A DNA stretch of 64,000 nt from Siphonodentalium dalli (GCA_032622095.1 CP136061.1:88652983-88716982), one strand, 5' to 3'; positions 48,060-60,400 are shown, counted from the first letter of the stretch. Notes: generated by a model not told the origin, from the sequence alone. Numbers and translations are program-made.

Positions 48060-49200
48060 ACCGTAGCTTATGGAACATTCTGTTTTAGTATTAAATTTGG
48101 AGAAACCCGACCGCATCAACGTAACAACTACAACAACTCATCTATGCCAATTATATGTTTAGCCAAATAGATGTGGATAGGGTGGTATTGTTTAAAAATG
48201 TTAAACAATGTTATCATGTCCATGTTTATTGGTAAATATTGCTGGGCTTATATAGATGGTTGTTCTATAATTCCTGGTCGGGTTTATCAAAATTGGGAGT
48301 TTAAATTATGTTCATCTGAGTATAAAGAAAACACTTTCTCCGTCCACTCGATACCTCCCCCGGGATACATGTTTCACATACTAAATTAACATCTTAGTCA
48401 ACATAACAAATTTATCTCTCAAATACTTTGCCACAAGAATAAAAATAAATTGTCAGTATAAATAGACAAGACATCTCTGGACACTTTCTAAGAGATAATT
48501 TATTTATAAGAAGATATATATGTGCATTATGTGCTTGGTCTTATATATAGTGCAACACAGTAAGATACAAGTGACACAGTGCCGGGACAATACTGTGTCG
48601 AAGAAAATAGTTAAGGGGACCCTTCCATCATCCTTCATAATGTATCATGACTCCATCTGTTGTGAACAAACCATCGAACCAGGCTTAATGGATCGTTCTC
48701 CCCCAATAATATACTTGGCTTTGAACCGGCCATGGTATTTTCCCGTAAATGAGATAGTGTCTATAGTCAGATTGTATTGGTTATGTTCAAATGGTGACAC
48801 AGATATGAAACTGTACATGTTTGTGCCCCGTGTGCCATTGATCATTATAAGATCGAGAAACTTAGTCTAGGGAATTACCAGGAATTCACTGGAAATTGCT
48901 ATTATAGCTTATAGGGTCGTAATTCAACGTTTGCGTTTGCGATACAGCTAATACCCAAATGTGAAATTTGAGATATACCTGATCGTCAAAGTGAACCAGA
49001 TGTCTTATTTGAGGTTAGCAACGGTTGCTAACCAAATACCACAATTGTGTACTAATCATTTATTGGTATTGTCTTAATTTAGTCAGTGTCTAATGACATG
49101 GTGCTGGCTTTGTTCAAAGTTGGGCACATGCATGTCTAAAACTATATATGCAGCCATGTTCTGCATAGGCCACTGATCATTATAAGATCGGGAGACTTTG
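48060..49200. other. no convincing gene
   Basis: Opposing frames at 48520-48870 (plus) and 48845-48645 (minus) overlap. Neither has a domain or good splice pair. Confidence 0.4.
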
Positions 49201-49206
49201 CCACCG

Positions 49207-49278
49207 GACCCGATAGCTCATTAGTAGCGGTTACAAAGCACCTACTCGGAATGCAGGAAATGCATATATGGTTGATAC
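49207..49278 (+). ncRNA. tRNA-like sequence, possible SINE head
   Basis: GACCCGATAGCTCATTAGTA resembles an A box and D-arm, followed 45 nt later by GGTTGATACC resembling a decayed B box. Stems are weak. Confidence 0.35.
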
Positions 49279-49336
49279 CTATTTTACTCATTAAGCTCTA
49301 CTCTGGTTGAAATTCGAATTTACTTGATTTTCACAG

Positions 49337-49553
49337 CTACACACGAAGCGTGGAGATTAACTGTGGTCAGAATATTGATGGTGAATGTTGGGTTTCAGTC
49401 GCTGCACTGAAGTTGGTCAAATGTAACTGGCGTGGGAAGCGTGAAAGCAAAGCCTATACCGATATAGTAAAGATCTCAGCTGCACCGAAATGTCCGTTTA
49501 TCAGTAGCACAAATCCTGAAAAAACGCAGATTCTCTCAGTGCATGTGGGATAG
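49337..49553 (+). CDS. candidate terminal exon, Cys-containing protein
   Basis: A clear acceptor (TTGATTTTCACAG, ending 49336) is followed by 72 open codons in phase 1 (YTRSVEINCGQNIDGECWVS, then ALKLVKCNWRGKRESKAYTD and KCPF) and a TAG at 49551-49553. An AATAAA lies at 49690, about 137 nt downstream. The four cysteines suggest an extracellular domain. I do not recognise the family and found no matching upstream exon. Confidence 0.35.
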
Positions 49554-49959
49554 ACTCCTATGACAACTATTGAGTTAATGACAGCGAACAACTACCATCT
49601 ATACCTGTGTATTTGTGACACTACACCCCGTTATGATCAACGATGTGGTTTTAAAACTAGTCAGTGGACAACAATACGGACAAGTATCAAATAAAACAAT
49701 GATATAATATGCAATCACGTCGTGAACAGTCTTGTTGTGAATATTTTCATTTGATTGAACAGACTGCATATTATCGAAACTACAAAACCATTCAACACTT
49801 ACTTTTGCCAATTACTGTATCTTGATGCATAACTATATCATATGTTGCAACTATTAAATTACGGATAGTTACAGTGGGTCCAACAGGAGTGTTAAACTTC
49901 ATATATTTGCGCACGATTGCCAATAAGTGATATTACAATCAACGTTTGAGCATAACACG

Positions 49960-50300
49960 AAAGTCTCCATAGGGTTCGGTGTTAAATTTTGATCACAACT
50001 GTAGCCAGCAAGAATCATCTGATCACATCCATTCCTTTCAAAACTACGTCTGTGTTTCATACTTATTATTTTTTAGGAATATCAGTACGCGCATATCATC
50101 ATACGCGAAATGGCGCCATCTACCCAAAGTACTAGAATCTCCATAGGGTTAAGTGTTAAATTTTGACCACAACTGTAGTCAACGGGAATGAACCGATCAC
50201 ATCAAAATTTTCAAAAATATCTAGTAGTTTGGAGAAGTTTCAAATCGCACCGATCACTATACGCCAGATGGCACCATATACCGTTTTCTGTAAATACGAA
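49960..50300 (+). repeat. diverged tandem duplication, about 175-bp unit
   Basis: TCTCCATAGGGTT followed by GTGTTAAATTTTGA and CACAACTGTAG occurs at about 49965 and again at about 50140. A third partial unit may follow at 50215. Confidence 0.7.
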
Positions 50301-50586
50301 ACGCTCTCTAAATGATGTTGACCCCGATTGAGGCCGACCCGCCAAAATTAAAGAATGGAAACAAGTCAATCCCAAAAACACACCTACTAGGCATACAGAA
50401 TCCGTTTTCAGATCGCTTTTAACAAACCAAAAATGCAATATGACATATGACATAAGGAATCCGACTAGTTCGTTCAATAAAAGGAAATAGTGCCAGGTGA
50501 CCTTTGACTTCTGGTTTGTCGTCTGTTTACATTCCGTACACTACGGCTCAAAATACTATGGCTTCCAATATTCCAAACTTTAATAA

Positions 50587-51255
50587 ATGAAAAGTTATGC
50601 CATTAAATACACGCCATTAAATATGCCAAAGAGTCTTTATTTATCTGGGACTATTTCTTTACGCCGGCAAACAACGCAAATTTACGTGAATGCCTCTGAG
50701 TTGTCATACATGAATTTTGTCGAGGAAAGCATATTCCCATCAAAACACTCTTGGAGAAATATCGTCCGTTTATCTGTAAGAGTGTATGATGAATACAAAT
50801 GGCTCTCCACTATTAACTCTGAATTGTCCTTATCCAAATATAGTTAAATACAGTATAACCTAGCTCCATCCAAGCTATGGAGAACATGTCAACTTTATCC
50901 CGAGGAGAAATTTTTCTACCTCATGTTAGCAAGGGTAATTGCACAGACTGCTTACGAGAACGCTGGTGTCTGTCGCCTTTGTGCGTCCAACTATTCTTGT
51001 TTAATTGAGCATATAATCATACATTGCAATTCTCTGTCAGCTCTCAGGAATGAAATATGGTATGATATCATAAAAGTATATGAAATTGAGGCCTTCGTAA
51101 TACTTGATTCATTGTCACATGCCATACAGCTTGCCACATTTCTGGGTCACTTTCCTTCTGAACTGAATGTATTCTCTCTTAGCTCAACACAAGACTTAAG
51201 GTTCTTCATGAAAGCTACACATATTCTATGGTTCTTGTTTCGTCGCTTAGAGTAG
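50587..51255 (+). pseudogene. LINE 3' remnant (C-terminal zinc-knuckle region)
   Basis: Two frames (50587-50847 and 50923-51255) are in the same phase, separated only by one TAA at 50845-50847 and 75 open nucleotides, giving about 222 codons in all. The later part reads APSKLWRTCQLYPEE, then VCRLCASNYSCLIEHIIIHC followed by LSALRNEIW, a pattern typical of the C-terminus of LINE reverse transcriptase proteins. No RT motifs remain, so this is a strongly 5'-truncated copy. Confidence 0.6.
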
Positions 51256-51384
51256 ATTATCTTCGACACGTAAAACTTATGTGACAATACAGAGTATTTA
51301 TATCTTGGGTTTGTTTTATATTACACTTGATATAGTACACTGGCATAATGTGTATATTATAACGAGTACGATTCGTGTGCTCGG

Positions 51385-51490
51385 TGAGGGAGAGAGCGAG
51401 AAAAGAGAGAGAGAGAGAGCGCGAGTGTGTGTGCGAGCAAGAACGAGAGAGATTGACAGAGAGAGTATATACAGACGGAGGGGGAGACAT
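51385..51490. repeat. (GA)n microsatellite
   Basis: GA-rich tract with GTGTGTGCGAGC interruptions. Confidence 0.9.
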
Positions 51491-51613
51491 TCGGAGATAT
51501 ACGAGGATTGTTAGGAGTGAGCGTGCGCGTTCAAGGGTGTGGCTAGGATTGAGTATCAGTTTGTTTATTACTTGTTTGTGATGTAATTTGTAAAGGATAA
51601 TGTTCGAAGCAGA

Positions 51614-51672
51614 GGGAATTCGGTAAAAGAATAGACGAGGGCTTGCCCGAGTCTATTCTTTACCGAATTCCC
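51614..51672. repeat. hairpin repeat, GGGAATTCGGTAAA arms
   Basis: GGGAATTCGGTAAAAGAATA pairs with the inverted copy ending CCGAATTCCC, around GAGGGCTTGCCCGA. Typical of a short foldback repeat. Confidence 0.92.
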
Positions 51673-51679
51673 GACGCTG

Positions 51680-52825
51680 AGAATATTATCTGACTTAAAA
51701 CCCACTCATTGAATTGTCGTTGGAGCCAACTATCAATTGTGTCTGGCCCAAAGCTCTGCCTTGATTACCTGAGTACACGCCCACAGTTCAGCACGGACAG
51801 TTTGTGATGTCCGTGTTGTCCACGATGAAAAGCAACACATTTCAATTATTATTTAATTCGAATTAGGACTCGCCAGTTGAGGGACGTTTCTTCCAAAGTT
51901 TGTCGTTGCGCTTTGGATTCGGACAGTGTATGTGAGCAATATCTTACTATATTTCTTTCTTGATTTAAAGATGCCCCATCTAATTCGACATAAAATACGT
52001 TAACATTCCATAATAATTTATCAGGCTCCCGTACCCCCGTATATATCATTTCCCATATGTTCAAACCCTGGGAGCCTTTTCTATTATCTTCTGATGGGGT
52101 TGAAGATTGAACAAACCATGCAGGGAATATATTTCTGTGTTAATACTTGTTCCTTGAATATAAATTCCCAGCTCGAGGTTGCAAGATTTGTGTAGCTTTG
52201 TGAGCCAACATCAACGAAAATTCCAACTTTCCAAGCGACGCATAGTACAATCGATTAAATAAATTAAAGTCCCCCAAACCATGCAAACTCGAGTTAGGAC
52301 CTTTACCTGCTATAAAATACAATGTTATTACGGAACAGTTATAACCGAGCATTATGTTAACTGCATTTTTTTTTCAATGTTATAAAACTTCCCTGTCAGA
52401 GCAACAGAAAGTTACCATGTTTTGAACTAGTGGAGTATGATATCTTGGCGAAGCCAGAGTAGATATGCATGACATGTCTATACCCATGGGTATACGCTAT
52501 TCTGTTTCAATTTGATACTGGAAATGTTATATTTTTTCTGTGCTTCCCCATTGTATTAAAAATAACCATGTGAGCACTTTCTCGTTCAATAAGTAACGTA
52601 TAGTTAAAATCTGTGTTAAACGGTTTTGTGTTTATTTGACCGACTTAGGGACGTATTTAGATGTTATCTATATGTGTTTTAGCCTGTCTGCGGACTTTTC
52701 TAAATAGTCCAAAGAGCTGTTGGTGTTTTTGTATCAAAGTTTGAAGAAATTTTATTTTATTTTTTGGCGTGGCAATATAAAATCAAAATCGCTAAATATT
52801 TGTGAGTTTTAATTAGCTCAGCAAA
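51680..52825. other. non-coding
   Basis: No gene seen. At 52400-52460 a segment (TTTTGAACTAGTGGAGTATGA and GCCAGAGTA) is a diverged relative of 36138-36200, so a dispersed repeat passes here. Confidence 0.45.
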
Positions 52826-52829
52826 TTAA

Positions 52830-53253
52830 AGGTACTCAATCCGATTAAGCACCCCTAAATTACTATTTCTGTGACTTCAGGGGTAAACAAAATATTTGAT
52901 TCGAGTCGAGGAACCCATCCATCAAAGCTCAGAGTTATTAGATATTAATTTTTAAAGTTTGCAATTATTGCCCCTAAGTTTGTAATTTTCTCGAGATGTA
53001 TAATTTTCACAGAAACACTTATTCAAACAGGCGAAGCTGGATAACTCTAAAATCAAGTGTATTAATAACGCAATGAGACCATCCTTTTGACGGCGTGTTT
53101 CTGGGCCAGAAACAATAGAAATAACAAAACATCAAAAAACAATCTGATCACTATGAGCGTTGATAGATAGGTTACTCGTCTCGAATCAATTATTTTTTAT
53201 CCCCGAAGCCAAAGAAATAGTAATGTATAAGGGCCTGATCTGATTGAGTACCT
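52830..53253. mobile_element. TTAA-flanked MITE (piggyBac-like), copy A
   Basis: Ends AGGTACTCAATCCGAT / ATCTGATTGAGTACCT are flanked by TTAA at 52826-52829 and 53254-53257. Inner arms share AAATATTTGATTCGAGTCGA and the inverse. Same family as 59622-59958. Confidence 0.9.
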
Positions 53254-53364
53254 TTAAGTGTTCCGATATTTAATGCAGCTTGCCGACACGCTATATTGAG
53301 TCGACTTACATGATTGGGGGGAGCCACTCTATGACGTCACTCAGTCGATTTAATCCCTCGTGTA

Positions 53365-53430
53365 TTCGTAAAAAATAATGCCGGGCATTCTTAAAAAATA
53401 ATGCCCACGGGCATTCTTAAAAAAGAATGA
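53365..53430. repeat. 22-bp tandem repeat, three copies
   Basis: GGGCATTCTTAAAAAATAAT-type units. Confidence 0.8.
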
Positions 53431-54469
53431 CTGTTGGCGTTAAAATAATGTTCATGCGATCAAAACGCTTGAGCGTTCTGCCAGATAAGAGCCCTGTCCG
53501 GACAAAGGGATAACACGCCGGTGGGTTTTAAGTTTTTGTAATGTATACCATCTTCATTCTTCGACCAATTCCTATTTATCTGTGGTGTTTCGTTGATGGA
53601 TAAACATTAGCAATTGGAAACAATTGTGAGAGTATACGTTTAAATTTCGTAATTGTATGGATGGCGATCATGGTCTATTGCATTGTGTGCACTAGTTTAA
53701 GCTGCATGTGAGACGACTATAAACACACATCCATCAGCGTACAACGTGCTGGCACTGCCTTTGTTAAAATTGCTTTTCGCACTTTGCTGCAGTTATGCCC
53801 TGGGCGTCTGACTTGTTATTGTCCCGTCACGCTGGTTCTCGTTCAGTCTCGCTGGTTCTCGTTCTCGTTCATTACTTACAAGCACGCGTTATTTCTTCGG
53901 ATTATGTCAATTTTTTTTTACGGTTGCTGTCGTAAAACCGACTAAAAGAAGAAAATATAGCTTGAGGCGATATACCGACTATTCAAGTAATCCAATACCG
54001 ACTACACGGTATTAAAAATAAAACCGCGGTATGACTAAATACCGAAAAACCGTGAAGCCCTACCATCTTGTAAATATGTTGACCATCCTGGGTCTATGTT
54101 TCCTATGTATATTTGTTTGTGTCAAATAACTCTTCATTTATGGAGGACAATTAAAGAATATATATATACTAGCTGGTGGACCCGACTTCGTCCGGGCTGT
54201 TTCCCCTCTGCTTTTCGGCGAATTGCGCGATTTGACCTTGAATTGACCATTTTGAAGGTCAAGGTCAGGTCGGTGTCACGATTTTACCCGTCCAAAACAC
54301 TCCCTGGACAAAAGCACCCATCGAAATCCGTCTGGTTTTACCCGATCTGACCTTGAATTGACCATTTTCAAGGTCAGGTCGGGGTAACGATTTGGCGGTT
54401 TTGACCCGTCCAAAACAAAGACCCTTATGATGTGGTGTCAGACCGGTTTTCCGAAGACCTATTACTACG

Positions 54470-54640
54470 AAGGCCCACAACTCCGAAGACCTGATTCTCC
54501 GACGGCCCACAACTCCGAAGACCCGATTCTCCGACGGCCCACAACTCCGAAGACCCGATTCTCCGACGGCCCATAACTCCGAAGATCCGATTCTCCGAAA
54601 GCCCATAACTCCGAAGGGCCGATTCTCCGAAGACAACTCG
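54470..54640. repeat. 32-bp tandem repeat, about five copies
   Basis: CTCCGAAGACCCGATTCTCC then GACGGCCCACAA, with the last copies diverged. The minus-strand frames across it are repeat artefacts. Confidence 0.95.
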
Positions 54641-54898
54641 TTTCATATACAACTCGTCCAGTAAATTATGCCAAAGGCTCGGCCTAGACCTAATATACTG
54701 GACTCGTTTTGTAAATCCGTTAGAAACTGGAGACTCGCTGTAGATCCTCTATATATTGTATAGATGTATGTAGATGAGTGAATTTAGAGATAATTCAGTC
54801 ATAATTCTAGTCATAGGTTCTAATGTTTATTTCACCGTTGGGAAGTCGGCCCGCATCGTGCTGGCCTCATGCTCGGGCGCTTCATTCGTACGTTGTCA

Positions 54899-55257
54899 CC
54901 CCTGGTCAAGTGGTCCTGCTGAATTGCTACGATGCGGGTAGGGAAAACTGATGCCGTTACGACAATATACCGTTATTTTTTCTAAAGTTGTCATTTAGCT
55001 AATCCGAGCGATTTGAGAAAAACAGTGTGTATATGAAACATTCAAGAACATATATATTTTTGAAAAATATAATAATGCCTGCGCTGGTGTTTCTAAAACG
55101 ACGTGAATAACCATCTTGATACAACTACATGTAATACAAGCATACAAAAATATAACTGTACGATGTGTTAACAGCATCAGTTTGCCCTAACATCATAATA
55201 GCAATTCAGCAGGACCCAACCGCATCATAGGACATCAGCAGGACCACTTGACCTGGG
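54899..55257. mobile_element. MITE with 20-bp TIRs
   Basis: The left end CCTGGTCAAGTGGTCCTGCT matches the inverted right end CCAGGTCAAGTGGTCCTGCT. An inner inverted GAATTGCTA motif is also present. Related sequence at 12083-12330. Confidence 0.85.
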
Positions 55258-55370
55258 ATGGTTGTTCTCCACCGGACCTGAATTCACAAAGCTGATTTGT
55301 AGTGTCGATCCTGTCTCGAATGCCTGAGACTAATTAATTACATAGTCCTAACTCCTTGAATGCCATAACT

Positions 55371-55900
55371 ATTAAAGATGGATTATCTCTTTAGATAATA
55401 AATTTGAAATAGTTGCGTGGGTATAAAATAATAAATATGAACTGAAGACCCCTGTCCGGAAAGGTTTCTATCAATTAATATTGATTTTATTTCGAATATT
55501 TTATTGGGACCGTTTATTTGTCTATTTTTAGAACAAACCATTCGGGTGATATCATATAGCGATAGGGAGCATTAGGCTGTTCCTATGGCTACATACCGAA
55601 AGTCAAATGTTCCAGATTGATTGGTTGTATTGTTTTATTCCATAGTTATAAGCGATAATGAGTATAATTAATGTTTATTTGTGACAAATTTACACCATAA
55701 TATTTCTGGTCTCTGTTAACAGTAACCACTATTGTTTGTTTGCTAAACGACCACACCTTTTTAGGCAAGAAAATATTCGAAATAAAATGAATATTAATCG
55801 ATAGAAGCATTTCCGGACAGGAGTCCTTGATTCGGATATAACATTTTATACCCCGGTAACTATATAATACATGTTTACAAAGAGATAATCCACCTTTAAT
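55371..55900. repeat. inverted repeat with about 136-bp arms
   Basis: Arms 55371-55507 and 55765-55900 share ATTAAAGATGGATTATCTCT (AAGG variant inverted), CCTGTCCGGAAA and TTTATTTCGAATATTTT. Likely an old foldback element adjoining the hAT MITE. Confidence 0.85.
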
Positions 55901-55970
55901 GTATAGTAGTCTTACTCCACACCTACAATGTTCAAGAAAACACATTGTGTGCCTTGATGCAGACATCAAG

Positions 55971-56442
55971 AGGGTTCGCGAAAATTACATTTGCCAAATA
56001 TTTTGCCAAACTAAAATATTTTTTGCCAAATTCTTCTAGAAATTGCCAAATGCTATCAATTTCTGCAACATTGAGTCATATATTTCGACAATCGCTGTTT
56101 GCGCGACTGTTGATATCGATGTGATTTAGAAGGGTTCGTTGTTTCATCAGGAGGGCACGAATTAGCTGTTATTTCCACCACAATACATACTAGTTATCCC
56201 TCCGTCCGTCGATACTAATCGTAACGGATTAACTCCATCTTTGTAGAGGTGTTAACTTTTCCTTAACCTTATAACACACCACTATTGCAATTATATTGGA
56301 AACGTTTCCTGAAATGATTATTATTGATTGACCAATATTTATCATTTCCCTAGCATAATTAAAAGTGATTTGCCAAAGCTATTGCCAAATGAAATTTTTG
56401 TTTGCCAATGGGAATTATTTTTGCCATTGGCGCGAACCCTGC
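55971..56442. mobile_element. hAT-type MITE, 0.47 kb
   Basis: Ends AGGGTTCGCG and CGCGAACCCTGC are flanked by the 8-bp duplication ACATCAAG (55963-55970, 56443-56450). The interior ends are rich in TTGCCAAA motifs in both orientations. The minus-strand frame ending at 55646 starts in the left flank. Confidence 0.9.
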
Positions 56443-56719
56443 ACATCAAGCGAATAGCTAGAAACACACAAAACCCGTTCTCTTCATCGTACCACTTATT
56501 TGGAATTGCACAAATTTGTTCAATTGTATTACGCAAAAACATAATTGGCCGAAATAAGGGTAATTGGGTTATAATATTTTCCTTACCTCGGATAAAATGG
56601 TATAATCTAAAATGGCATCATTGTGGGCGGTGTTGTCATGTATGCCCTTGCAGAATTATTTTGACTCATTGAGATATGTCAATTTTCACCCTTTTCAACA
56701 TGAGGAAGTTTTGAAAGAG

Positions 56720-56905
56720 TAAATCTTAATTATGCTTAAGCGTAATTGAATTACAATTGAGCGTAATTAAAGCGCGAGTATAATTCTTTATAGCATGAAA
56801 ATGAATTATGCTTTTAAAAGAGTAATCCAATACGCTCAAACATAGATCAATTCAATTGCGCTTATTAGGTAGTAAAAATGCGCTTAAGCACGTAATGCAA
56901 AATTT
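56720..56905. repeat. imperfect GCTTAAGCGTAATT repeats
   Basis: Several direct and inverted copies of TTAAGCGTAATTGAATTAC-like words, resembling the subterminal repeats of a hAT element. Confidence 0.55.
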
Positions 56906-57216
56906 GAATTATGAAAATGAAAATTACTTTATGTATCGAGTCATAAATTAATTGCCATTATAATTACCATGGTGTTGGCACCATTCATAGAGCGCATGCG
57001 TGTATTTTACACTAATCCATGGCTCAAATTCATTTATTTGCTGCATATATTTTGTTGAGTATAATAGGAGATGGTCCCATAAATGGCCTGATTTATTGTA
57101 AATTATTTATTATTTGCATCTATGTCTATATTTGCGAATATTTGTCTACCTGCCAGTCTAACTGTCCGCTATATAAATTAACAGTCGACATTATAGAGGG
57201 CTCCAAAGGGGTCTAA

Positions 57217-58578
57217 GGGTGGATACACACATGCATGTAATCTCTGTAAATATCGTGTATTTGGCGTTTTACATGGATCATACACACCCTGTAATATGTG
57301 TCCGCTGACAACCCAATCATTGCGACTGTGTTTGACCACAGTGAGTTAAACTCGGAACCGCTGAAGAGCGGTTGACTGGGACGAAGTCGTCAGGCCGCTT
57401 AAAATAATTATTCGCGCGATAACTCAAATGGTCGACGTTCTGTTTAAATCATTGTCAGTCTTCTATTGATGTTAATACCAGTGATGGCCTCTTCCCCAAC
57501 GCAGGGGGCTGTGAGCCCCAACATGCACGGGGAGCTATATATTTCCCAGAAGCTACCGAATTCACCATTGCATATTTCCTCGACGGGGGTGTGCATGCAG
57601 CACCCTGAGTCCTGACACCCTGCTTTATAAATATCGTAGTCATGTCTGTCGTGTCTGTTTTCTACGAGTGATTAATCTAATATGCAGCAATTTATGCTAT
57701 TCATATCATTATGAACATATTATACAGCTTTAAATTTGAATGCATGGTGTTGCTGTTTGTCTTCATTCGGCGAAAGGGTTGCCTAGCTACGAGTTCCCAA
57801 CTACGTCACCTTTCCTCTCTTGTGTTATACAGTTATACATGTATACGCAAAATTTACAACTATGGAATATTTAAGTAAAACATTATATTGTAATTCTTGC
57901 CCAGATATCCCGGCTGATACATTCAATTAACTCCCTTAGTTATTGGAAGCTTTCGAGAACCAGCCCCTCCCCCAATCATGGATTATGGTCAAAAATGGTA
58001 TAATTCAAGCTTGTGACAGTTAGGAGCTTGCTCAACCTTTGGCTTGAGAAACATATATATCAATGGGGGGGGGGGGTGTCACTCTTTTTAATTTCAACGC
58101 TGTACCTGCATTATTTTTTGGGCGCTATAATGAATATTTGCAATCCCAATTGAATTAGTGTTATCACATGAGCTCGCCCTTAAATTATCAGAGAAATCTC
58201 AACAAGCCGGTATCATCCTATAAAAGAATTCTGCATATTTTATTTTTGTTTTGGATGACCCTGTTTCCAAGAAATGACAGAAACAAATCAAGTATAAAAT
58301 CGACCGGCTCTATTCCACTGTTCGAAATGAATTATAACTCGTGAAAAACAGCAACATATATCAGACAAGAATTACTCATTTCGGCATCCATGAAAGAAGA
58401 CATGTTTATGACTGGCCTGAAATTTCTTGATGGCAGTTTGTTTGATAATGGCTTATAACTACTCACTGGTGAAATTGACCTCTCGCGCGCAGGTGATTAA
58501 TTTTGTCAATTATTGGTGTGGCCATGTAAAATGCATGTATTTTACATACAGACATTACATGCATGTGTGTATCCACCC
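57217..58578. mobile_element. 1.36-kb TAA-flanked TIR element (Harbinger-like), copy 1
   Basis: The left end GGGTGGATACACACATGCAT and the inverted right end are identical over about 25 bp. TAA flanks both sides (57214-57216, 58579-58581). No transposase frame. Confidence 0.85.
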
Positions 58579-58581
58579 TAA

Positions 58582-60060
58582 GGGTGGATACACACATGCA
58601 TGTAATTTCTGTATGTAAAATCCATGTATTTTACATGGTCACACCAATCATTGATAGCATTAGTCGCCTGCGCGCGATCGAACAATTTCATCAGGCGAGA
58701 CAAGTGAGCAGTTATAAGCCATTATCAAACTAACTGCTATCAAGAAATTTCAGGCCAGTCATAAATTCTTTCATGGCAGCGAAATGAATGAATCCTGTCT
58801 GATATCTGTTGCTGTTTTTCACGAGTTTTAATTCTTTTCGAAAAGTGGATTTGAGTCCGTCGATTTTATACTTGATTTGTTTATCGTCATTTCAGGGTCA
58901 TCCAAAATAAAAAAAAAAATGTGTAGAAATTGAAGCTCTAGCTTTTAGGGCGATTGCATGCGATACACGAGTGTTTAATGTCCATTAACAATCCGATATG
59001 GTGCTCTAATGCCTTGAATAACAGGCATTGGGAAATTAAGACAGACAATACCGATTCGTTGAGATGCCTAGGATAGTTTAAGAGCGAGCTCATATGATAA
59101 CATTCAATTGGGATATCCATGCAAATATCCATTGGAGCGCCAAAAAATTAATGCAGGTACAGCGTTGAAAGTAAAAAGAGTGACCCCCCCCCCCCCCCTC
59201 CCCCCCCCCCCCCATTTTCACCCATAATTTACATAACAGAATATGTTTCTCAAACCAAAGGTTGACCAAGTTCCTAAATGTCACAATTTTAGCTTGTACG
59301 CGCTTGAATTATAACATTTTGGACCATAATCCATGATTGGGGGAGTGGGCTGGTTATCGAAAGCTTCGAATAACTAAGGATTTAGTTGAATGTATCAGTC
59401 CGGATTATCTGGGCATGAATGCACAATATGTTTAACTTAAATATTCCATAGTTCTAAATTTTGCGTATACATTTATAACACAAGAGAGGAAAGGTGACGT
59501 ATAGAGCTAGACAACCCTTTCACCCGAATGAAGACACACAGCAAACCACCTTCTGTACTCTCAAATTTAATGCTATGTTCATAATTAGATGAATAGCGTA
59601 AATTGCTGAATATTATATTAAAGGTAGTCAATCCGATCAGACGCTCCTAAATTACTATTTCTTTGGCTTCGGGGGTAACAAATATTTGATTCGAGTCGAG
59701 GAACCCACCCATCAAAGCTCAGAATGATTAGATATCGATGTTTGAAGTTTTGCTGTTTCTATTGTTTCTGGACCAGATCTTATCCAGGACCACGTGCTCA
59801 AACGGACAAATTGTGGTTGTAAGATGGATAACTCGAAAATCAAGTGGTTATTATTGTCTGAGCTTTGATGGGTGGGTTCCTCGACTCGAATCAAATATTT
59901 GTTACCACCGAAGCCAACGAAATAGTAATTTAGGAGCATCTGATCGGATTGAGTACCTTTAATCACTCGTAGCAAACAGACACGACAGAAATGATTGTCA
60001 ACTACAATATTTATAAGCCAGGAGTGGCTTCGTGGATGGGGGGATTGTCAGGACTCAGGT
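58582..60060. mobile_element. second copy, head-to-head, truncated, with a nested MITE
   Basis: Starts GGGTGGATACACAC at 58582 directly after the shared TAA and mirrors copy 1 outward to about 57597. The match is interrupted by about 150 bp unique to this arm (about 58915-59050) and by the MITE at 59622-59958. The far terminus expected beyond 60060 is missing. Confidence 0.85.
59622..59958. mobile_element. TTAA-flanked MITE (piggyBac-like), copy B
   Basis: Ends AGGTAGTCAATCCGATCAG and CTGATCGGATTGAGTACCT, flanked by TTAA (59618-59621, 59959-59962). The mirror position in copy 1 (57671-57674) has a single TTAA and no insertion. Confidence 0.95.
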
Positions 60061-60109
60061 GATGTACAGTACAAGGCCCGTGGTTTTTTACATGTCCACG
60101 GAAGACCCC

Positions 60110-60400
60110 GCGCGATTTTTCCGTGTTCAAAATCTAAACTCGCCAAGAACACGGTCTGGGTAAACGTGTTCAATCGTGTTCAGATTTTGAACACGCTCTG
60201 ATCACGTTTGAACACGCTCTGATCACGTTTGAACACGGAACATCCACGCTATGATCACGGTACGACGAACGGGTGACCACAGCCAAATGATCACGTTTGA
60301 ACACGGAAATCCACGCTATGACCACGGGTGACCACGGCCATACCACAGGTGACCGCGACATGAACACGGAGGAACATGGCTGAACACGGAAACATCGCTG
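60110..60400. repeat. GTGTTC/GAACAC short-motif repeats
   Basis: TTTGAACACGCTCTGATCACG is repeated in tandem at 60193-60230, followed by diverged TGAACACGG and GTGACCACGG units. Confidence 0.75.

Noticed and set aside
48520-48870. 116-codon plus-strand frame and the overlapping 66-codon minus-strand frame
   Set aside because: Opposing open frames, no domain, no consistent splice sites; probably chance.
54265-54652. Minus-strand frames with repeated SSELWAVGESGLRSCGPSEN motifs
   Set aside because: Produced by the 32-bp tandem repeat. Two phases give the same peptide repeat.
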